Shown here one piece after another: positions 57,309 to 64,000 of a stretch of 64,000 bases of DNA. Made by a program: the position numbers and the translations under genes. Location: contig OZ234502.1 of NCBI GenBank assembly GCA_965153455.1, positions 14,601,495-14,665,494 on the forward strand. The letters are read 5' to 3'. The stretch comes from Sphagnum compactum. Lineage: Eukaryota; Bryophyta; Sphagnopsida; Sphagnales. The notes beneath the pieces are model-generated. The model saw nothing but the letters and a program-made list of their open reading frames with translations, searched no databases and had not been told where the DNA came from. Position 1 is the first letter of the stretch, and each line of letters starts with the position of its first letter.

Positions 57309-59048
57309 GAAGAACCCAGAGTAGAGCTCAGTGACACCAAGGAGGAGCATGTGGATGCAGCTGAAGACAAAATCAGTGGAGAAGTTGTTGAAGCAACAAA
57401 GGAGATTGACAATATTCCTGAACTAAACGAGGAGGCAGCAACAATCCAGCAGGATCAAGCACCTTTGGCAGATGAGGAAACTGATGATCTTCACGAAGTA
57501 GCTGATGATCGAATTGCTGCAGAGCTTGTTGAAGCAGTTCAAGATCTTGAGAAGACTGCTACACTTGTTGCAGAGGACATCAACATTGAGAATAAGTCTG
57601 ATGCAGAGGTGGAGGAGCCATTCACTTCTATGCTGCCACCATTTGCAGTTGAGGATGATCCTGTAAATCAGAGGATGATAGTGAGCTGTACAGATGAGCA
57701 GCAAACCTATGTCACACAACCTGCCAGCAAATTGGTTGATGTTCTTGTTGAAGTATCTCAACAAGAAGATCCTTCCTCGAGGACAGAATATGGCATGGAA
57801 ATAAGAGGAGATGACAGTAAGGTTGAAGCTGTAAGAATGGAGCTGCCAGACAGCTTTGTGGCTCCAGATGATTCATCTATGGTTTCCATGCAAGTGGACT
57901 GTCAGGCTTCTCCCAAGCCTTATTACATTGACTCTTCCATGCAGACACCAGAGGTAACGATAGGTACTGTAGTAGGTGAGTTCAATTCTGTCAACAAAGT
58001 TGCCAGTTTGAGTTCGAACCACTCTGAACAGGAGGTGGGTGCCATGCCACTCAGGCAACATTCAATTGCCCTTGATCAAGATCTGGTCGCTAAGGTCAGT
58101 AGTGAAGGTGATGTTATTTTCTCCAACCTGGCACATGCTGGGAACCAGTATTCTGTTTTGGATGCAGAAATGGTGGAAACTAACAGTCATGGTGATGTTT
58201 CAAATAGCTCTGATCCTGGAGAATCCAGACATCAGCAGTATCTTTCATTGGAACCGCAAATGGAAGTAAATTTCACTGATCTTGAACAAGCAAAAGTTGT
58301 AGTCCCTGAGAGTAACCAACCACTTTCAGATATGGAGGTTGTGGTGTTCAACAAGAATATTGCCCAGGACGAGTTTGAAGGGACTTCAAAAGCAGCAGGT
58401 TCTGCAGAGAAGCACAAGGAGAGCCCAAGACTGAGTGGTATCTCTGAAGTTGTTCCCTTTGCAACATCAAAGAGCAAGGAGATTGTTGTGGGTCCTAAAG
58501 CTGCGTTGTGTGATTGTGTTGTCCAGAATGAGTTTCAGAACAGTCCTACTATAATGGAAGACAATGAGAGCTCAAAAAGGTGTGGGCTTTTGGAAACGGT
58601 TCACTGTGAATTTGCAACAGGTGACTGCAAGATGGATCCAGATGGAATCACAGAGACACCAAGCGTCACCCTTAAAAGAAACTCTTCCCTGCAGGTGGAG
58701 GAGGCATCTGCTGATGCACTTCTACTTAGTGCAGATGAGGCTTCTGTAAAGCAGAGAACTAAAGCATGTTGCACAAATCAACCAATGGATCCCATAATGG
58801 GACAATCGGATGCTTCTAGTCTTCGGCTAGCAGAAGGTGATGTGGATATGCTAGAGGAAAGTGATGCAGAGTCACTTTATAGAAATGCAAACTGGGAAGG
58901 TCCATACCAATTCATTGGACATGTGGATGGAAAGGAGAACTTTGATTTTGAAGAAGGCAGCAAAATATGCATCATCCAGGATGCTGATGGACGTCAGTGG
59001 GAAAGATCTTGTTGGGATCTTCAAATCTATCACGTTCAACCAAATTGA
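57309..59048 (+). CDS. Acidic and GPY/F-like C-terminal part of the same ORF
   Basis: The second half of the gag ORF is in frame with 50385-51437 once the chromovirus and one CTTAT copy are discounted; together they span about 930 codons. It is open for 579 residues and is rich in Glu, Asp, Ser and Val, with no protease, reverse transcriptase, RNase H or integrase catalytic motif. The last 60 residues contain NANWEGPYQF, then DADGRQWERSCWDLQIYH. This matches the GPY/F module layout (W-x-GPY ... D-x-DG ... W ... L-x-x-Y/F) that ends many Ty3-type integrases. The acidic middle resembles no family I know. Such a protein might act in trans with another element's pol proteins. The frame 57225-57308 at its start is inserted LTR and target DNA. 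Confidence 0.65.
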   Translation, partial: EEPRVELSDTKEEHVDAAEDKISGEVVEATKEIDNIPELNEEAATIQQDQAPLADEETDDLHEVADDRIAAELVEAVQDLEKTATLVAEDINIENKSDAEVEEPFTSMLPPFAVEDDPVNQRMIVSCTDEQQTYVTQPASKLVDVLVEVSQQEDPSSRTEYGMEIRGDDSKVEAVRMELPDSFVAPDDSSMVSMQVDCQASPKPYYIDSSMQTPEVTIGTVVGEFNSVNKVASLSSNHSEQEVGAMPLRQHSIALDQDLVAKVSSEGDVIFSNLAHAGNQYSVLDAEMVETNSHGDVSNSSDPGESRHQQYLSLEPQMEVNFTDLEQAKVVVPESNQPLSDMEVVVFNKNIAQDEFEGTSKAAGSAEKHKESPRLSGISEVVPFATSKSKEIVVGPKAALCDCVVQNEFQNSPTIMEDNESSKRCGLLETVHCEFATGDCKMDPDGITETPSVTLKRNSSLQVEEASADALLLSADEASVKQRTKACCTNQPMDPIMGQSDASSLRLAEGDVDMLEESDAESLYRNANWEGPYQFIGHVDGKENFDFEEGSKICIIQDADGRQWERSCWDLQIYHVQPN

Positions 59049-59073
59049 ATGAAGCTGAGGGACTCAGCTCTTT

Positions 59074-59086
59074 AAGAACGGAGGGG
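59074..59086 (+). other. Polypurine tract of the gag-GPY/F element
   Basis: AAGAACGGAGGGG lies 26 bases after the ORF's stop codon, where the 3' LTR of the element should begin. Instead, TTA and the CACTA terminus at 59090 follow, so the 3' LTR has been displaced, probably beyond the right edge of the window. Confidence 0.6.
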
Positions 59087-59694
59087 TTACACTACAATAT
59101 GGAAATATAATGAATTAATAATTGAAATGCCACGTCAAAATATTTCATAGTTGTAATTTAGTTGCACATTAGTTGCAATTTGGTAATTTTACAGGTGTAC
59201 ACAAAGTGTATACGGTGATAGTCACCTATAGTTTGACCATGATCATAAGTTGCAGCGAAATGGTTAATTTCAACTATGTTGCGACTTGTATAACTTTAAC
59301 ACTAAGTGACACTAGAAGAAAAACATGTATTTGCAACTAATTTTTGTGACTAAATTTTAGTCGCAAGAGACATTTTGCAACTAAAATCCTTTTAGTCGCG
59401 TAAGACAAGTCGCATGTGATAAACTAGTCACAAATGACATAAGGTATTGTATGAAAGAAAAAATCAACAAATACATTTCATCCTTTGACTACATTATATA
59501 CATTTTGTCGCATGCGACTAAGATGCAACTATTTTGGTCATAATTGATGACAAATGAGGTGCTACCATGTGCCTTAATATTTGATTATTTATATTATTAT
59601 TATTATTTTGAAATAATCTAAGATGTTCAATTCAAATACTTGGATGACCTTATATTACATGGTCCACGAACGCCACGTGGCATTAAAATATTTA

Positions 59695-59815
59695 AATAAA
59701 CATATATATTTTAGGTTGGTAGGTACTTAGGTAGGTACATAGGTCAACCTAGGTGGGTAGGTCAAACTAGGTACCTACCTAACTAGGTAAATAAGTAGGT
59801 TGGGAAGGTAAGTAT
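59695..59815. repeat. AGGTAGGTA / TACCTACCT motif cluster
   Basis: More than ten AGGTA or TACCT words in 120 bases, in both orientations, inside the nested CACTA element. It is similar to the clusters at 63350-63500 and 6690-6850. Confidence 0.7.
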
Positions 59816-60904
59816 TTTGAAACTGTGCATAATTTATCTTTTTGTTTTGGGTTGAAGCTTTTGATTTGCTCATCCCATTTGCACAAATTTCTCAATGTGA
59901 AATTGGATGACTATACCCCCTTGTTTATATAATGTTCAAAATAAGAATGAAGAATAAACAATATGAGATAAATTTCAAATTTGCAACTTCTTCACAAACT
60001 AAGTTGTAATTCCAAAACTTTTTTCATGCCTTACTTTTTTAGCTTTTAGATTTTTAAACAATTCAAATATTATATAATTAGATAATAATGACTAAATTTA
60101 CATATATTTAAATTACAAACTATACACTACAAATATTTAGTATTCATTATCAATACTTAAATAATTAAATACCTAAATAATTAAAAAATATTTCATTACT
60201 TTTTAGAATTTGACTGAATTATATATAATATAATTAATATAAAACTAATTTAATGACTATAATTTAAATTTTAACTATTATAACTATTTATGTTAAAATT
60301 ATAAGTAATGAATTAACAATTGTTATTAGAATGTAAATTCTTACACGCATTTTTTAAACATTACTATTCAACTAATTACATTACCTATTGTATAACTATG
60401 TATATGGTAAAAATTATTATAGGTCAAGTAGTTTTTTTCTCTTGGTAATTATTAAGTATGAATACAATAAGTTTTTTAACATAACATTAATTTTCATAAT
60501 TACTATAAAATTACCATAAATATTTATCATATATGATTAATCACAGAATTAATAATAATATATAATAATTCGTGACCTTAAAATCAATAACAAAATTATT
60601 TTAATTCCATTATATTTTTTCCAAACTTTTGATTCAGGTTTGAAGTTATAAATTACAGAGTGTGAATAATAATGATCAATTAAAAAATGATTATGCATAT
60701 ATTAATTAATTTTTATCTAAAGTAATTGCAATGATTTTAAAGTAATGTCACATTAATTACATTAATTAATTTCTTCTAGTATAATATAATATACAAATCT
60801 ATGTTATAACAATAATTATTTGGAGTAACTTAGATTTAATAAGCATAATCATTCATAATTATGTATAAAAATGATTTATTATGGATAACAGTTGTAGAAA
60901 AAAC

Positions 60905-61640
60905 CCTTAAAACTCAATCAATAATGTTTTGAATTAAAATATGAATTTAAGATTCCAAAATAGTAATTCAGAATTCAAATATCAATTTTTAGATCAAATA
61001 AGCTTTTTGAAGTTAAATAGAAAATTTCAAAATTGAAATGTCAATTTTCAGATTCACATAATAATATTCAAAATTAAAATGTCCATTTTAAGACTCAGTT
61101 AATAGTTTTCTGAATTGAAATATTAATATCAAGAATCCAAAATAATAATTTGCAATTCAAATTTCAATTTTAACATCAAATAATTTCTTAAAATTTAAAT
61201 TAAAAACTTCAGAATTCAAATATCAAATTTCAAAATCAAAGAAAAATATTTAAAACCAAAATGTTGATGTTTAGACTCTTTACTTTTTTTTAATTGAAAT
61301 ACTAATTTTTATATTTAAAAATAACAATTTAGAATTCAAATATAAAGTTTTAGATCAAATTGTTTTTTTGAATTTAAATTTAAAATTTCCGTGAATTGAA
61401 ATGGCAATTTTTACATTCAAATAACAATATTCAACATTGAAATGTCCATTTTTAGACTCAATTAATAATTTTCAGACTGGAATTGCTAATTTTGAAAATT
61501 CAAATAATGTTTTAAACAATTGAAATAACAATTTTTAGAGTCAAATATCAAGTTTCAAATTCTACTATTTTTAAAAAAAATTATTATAGTAGATTCCAAA
61601 ATTGAAATATCAATTATCAGATTTGCATAAAAAATTCAAT
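60905..61640. repeat. ~181-bp tandem array, about four units
   Basis: The anchor ACTCAATCAATAAT or similar falls near 60909, 61091, 61272 and 61453 (spacing 181-182), and GAATTCAAATATCAATTTTT or variants near 60969, 61152 and 61332. The units are AT-rich and have diverged. The array lies wholly inside the nested CACTA element. Confidence 0.75.
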
Positions 61641-63344
61641 GTTGAAATATTAATTTTGAGATTCATTATATGAGCATACGTATATATATATATAATTCTA
61701 GTACATACATTAAAATACACCCCTATGTCATTGTAGAATACCTTTAAGATGCAACTAATTTGATGACTATTATGACTAATGGGACATATTAACCTATTAA
61801 TAGATGAAAATAAATGTAAAATCAATCCATCCGATAGGATGAAATTTTTAATAGTTACATCATAGTTGTGAGAATGACCCAAATAATTGAAATTTGGTCT
61901 TGTAGTTGCAAATATTCCAAATCTAGTCACAAACGACTACAAGTCGCATGTAGTCGTAAATGGAGTGGTTACATTTTGGCTAATTACTGTTAGTGTGAAC
62001 AACTATTTTACAACTAGCATATGGTGTTGATGTGTACGATCATGCCACGGGTATGGTTAGGTAAAAGTCCATAACATCTAGAACTTACAACTTGTTTACA
62101 ACTAAAAATTAATTAGTTTTACAACTAAGTTACAACTAAATGTGCCAGTATGGTTTCATTACATAACTACTACTTGTCCACTATTTTGGAACTAGAGTGT
62201 TCAATTCATCTAGAATTAGTTGTCAACTATATGGTAATTCGTATTATTAAAAGATTTACAGATTGTGCAATTCATTGAAAGTGTAAATGCAGGCCTTTAG
62301 TTAGATTGGAATGGTGTATTAAATTGTTTATGAGTATCTATGTATAAATATCATTGCTTATACAATTCAAACTTTTATAGCCTAGATTATTAAATATTTC
62401 ATCGATACGAGCCGATTCCTTTATTGAATTAATCAATTAAAATAATTAATTTTCATAATTATCTAAATAACTAAAATTTAAATAACGTAGTAAAATATTA
62501 TAGTCTTATTTTTGTGATTGATGTTCAACTATTGTGTTAATAATATTTCAATACATTGGAATTCACAATATTATGTTGGTATACACACATATTAAACCAT
62601 AGAATTTTATGAAAGGTGAAAATCTATTTTTGAACTGAAATTAAAAATAATGTGTATATTTTATCAAACAATCAATAAGGATGTACATATGAATATGTTT
62701 TAATATACCTCAATGTCTTTTACTCAAATTCATGTTTATCATTTAATATTTCAAAATGATTTTTTCTACGAATTTTAAATTAGTAATTAATATGTAATAT
62801 ACTTAATTACCATGAACTAATCAAGTAAACTAAATAATAAACTATTCATATGAATTCATTAATCAAATTTGATTAATTTTTATTTAATTAATGTAGATAA
62901 TAACTAATTAATTATGTAATAATTAATTACTTAAACTCAATAACTAATTATATAAATTTAATTAATTAATTCAAATAATTTTAGATATCAAACTTTGTTA
63001 ATGTAGGTGAATAACTATTGAGTTTTATTTGAATTTAGAATCAAGCTAGGTAATTAATTACCATATATTTAATTCAAATAATTAAATTCCAAATAATTAT
63101 GTCAGATGATTAATTATAAATTTCAAATTAATTACAAAATTAAAATCAAATTGAAAGCATGTGGGGAAGTTTTTTATAATTACAACTTAATTGCAACTAG
63201 GGTGCCATTTAAATATTCAACCGATATGTTTTGTTTTCAATATATCATTTCACAAACTATATAAAGGCTTAACCCTAAACGCAAAATGTATAACAAATTA
63301 AAAGACTTTTGTGGCTAGTATTTGGTTCACTTACTCTTTTAATA

Positions 63345-63500
63345 TTTTACTTTCCTACCTACCTATTTGCCTACCTAAATAAGTAGGTCCTATTTTTCTA
63401 CCTACATAGATAGTAAGTAAATAATTAGGTAAGTAGGTAGGTTGGAATTATATTAACTTACCTACCTATGGCTATGTACCAACCTACCTAAGTACATATA
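63345..63500. repeat. TACCTACCT / AGGTAGGTA motif cluster
   Basis: The two halves (TACCTACCTATTTGCCTACC and AGGTAAGTAGGTAGGTTGG) are largely inverse and could fold. It lies in the outer CACTA element. Confidence 0.7.
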
Positions 63501-64000
63501 TTTATATTTGTTTCCTAAATTTAGTTAATATGCCAAGTGGCAACTTTTGATTGTGTCACGTGTCATAATCCAAAACCATCTAAAATAAATAATCATAATG
63601 GACGATGGATATCAATATTTGAAAAAAATCACAAAAAATCTTCATAGTGCCATGTGTTACATTTTGATGGATGCATGAAAAATGACATTAGCATGACATT
63701 ATGATTGTAGTCATAAAAAAGTTGCATAGTAGTTGAAAAAGAATTGTTGTGATAAAGTTGTAAGTGGGTTGTAATGAATTGCACCATAGACATGGTGAAT
63801 TGTAACTCTTATAACTTGTCTGATAACAATCATGGCGTATAAATACAATGAGTTGCAAGTGTCCAATGCAATTCAAAAATTGAGCTTCAAGGCCAATTAC
63901 AAAAAAATCTCATATTCTTGTGACATCGCTTTGAAAAGCCCTTGTTGTGAACCATACTGACACAACCATGTGCGATAGTCTCAATTTTTAAAAGTTGCGT

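Larger units (their letters stand above)
59310..61995. mobile_element. Nested non-autonomous CACTA element, 2.69 kb
   Basis: The left end CACTAGAAGAAAAACATG and the right end ...TTACTGTTAGTG are inverse at CACTA. TGA stands at both outer sides (59307-59309 and 61996-61998) as the 3-bp target copy. Short subterminal motifs around AGTCGCA and GTCACAAACGAC occur at both ends (about 59350-59420 and 61920-61960), as expected for transposase binding. The related copy near 44788 reads AGTGACAACTATTTTA without interruption, which is the empty site. No ORF; the interior holds a 181-bp tandem array. Confidence 0.75.
59090..64000 (+). mobile_element. CACTA element, left end in window, right end beyond it
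   Basis: The left terminus reads CACTACAATATGGAAAT, close to the usual CACTACAA start of plant CACTA (En/Spm) elements, preceded by TTA as a possible 3-bp target copy. The body (59090-59309 plus 61996-63690) matches a second, eroded copy at 44620-45830, so this is a repeated family. No transposase ORF is visible. It is interrupted at 59310-61995 by another CACTA element. The right terminus was not found before 64000. Confidence 0.5.

Noticed and set aside
1-64000. CRISPR arrays, operons, bacterial promoters, rRNA or tRNA genes
   Set aside because: The tandem repeats lack CRISPR spacing, the genes have introns, and no cloverleaf or rRNA sequence was recognised.

Overview
This 64-kb window looks like nuclear DNA of a land plant. 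It encodes the plant-specific largest subunit of RNA polymerase V, its genes have many spliceosomal introns, and the spacers are long, AT-rich and full of plant-type transposons (a chromodomain Ty3 retrotransposon, CACTA and Mutator-like DNA elements). Telomere-like TTTAGGG motifs occur near genes. I cannot name the species. A fern, lycophyte or bryophyte seems more likely than a flowering plant, but that is an impression only.

Layout. 1-13400: mostly spacer with clusters of GGTAGGTA/GGTTAT motifs, a GC-rich tandem repeat, one unresolved exon-like reading frame (about 2932-3462, minus) and a clear 363-bp Mutator-like MITE (6589-6951). 13470-18800: a two-exon Golgi GT29 sialyltransferase-like gene (14705-16991, plus) between several short tandem duplications. 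18814-29309 (minus): a complete 20-exon NRPE1 gene of about 2317 aa, with a roughly 700-aa WG/GW AGO-binding platform and a C-terminal DeCL domain. Upstream of it lies a 14-bp minisatellite built on ACGTCG (31707-31917). 31960-36760: AT-rich spacer. 37400-38973 (minus): an ankyrin-repeat gene. 39895-44078 (minus): a complete 13-exon WDR12/YTM1-like ribosome-biogenesis gene, with an array of telo-box-like motifs upstream.

44500-64000 is a nest of transposons. A plus-strand LTR element has a tRNA-iMet primer-binding site and a single long ORF (gag with zinc knuckles, then a long acidic region, then a GPY/F-like C-terminus). I see no protease, reverse transcriptase or integrase core in it. A minus-strand chromovirus (51438-57303) interrupts this ORF; a 5-bp target duplication (CTTAT) flanks the insertion and the ORF is in frame across it. 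A CACTA element starts at the polypurine tract just after that ORF (59090) and is itself split by a smaller CACTA element (59310-61995) that carries a 181-bp tandem array. A related copy at about 44620-45830 preserves the empty site.

The three best-supported host genes belong to different processes: glycosylation in the Golgi (GT29), RNA-directed DNA methylation (NRPE1) and 60S ribosome assembly (WDR12). Nothing suggests they work as a unit. Exon borders were assigned by eye from splice consensus, reading phase and family similarity.
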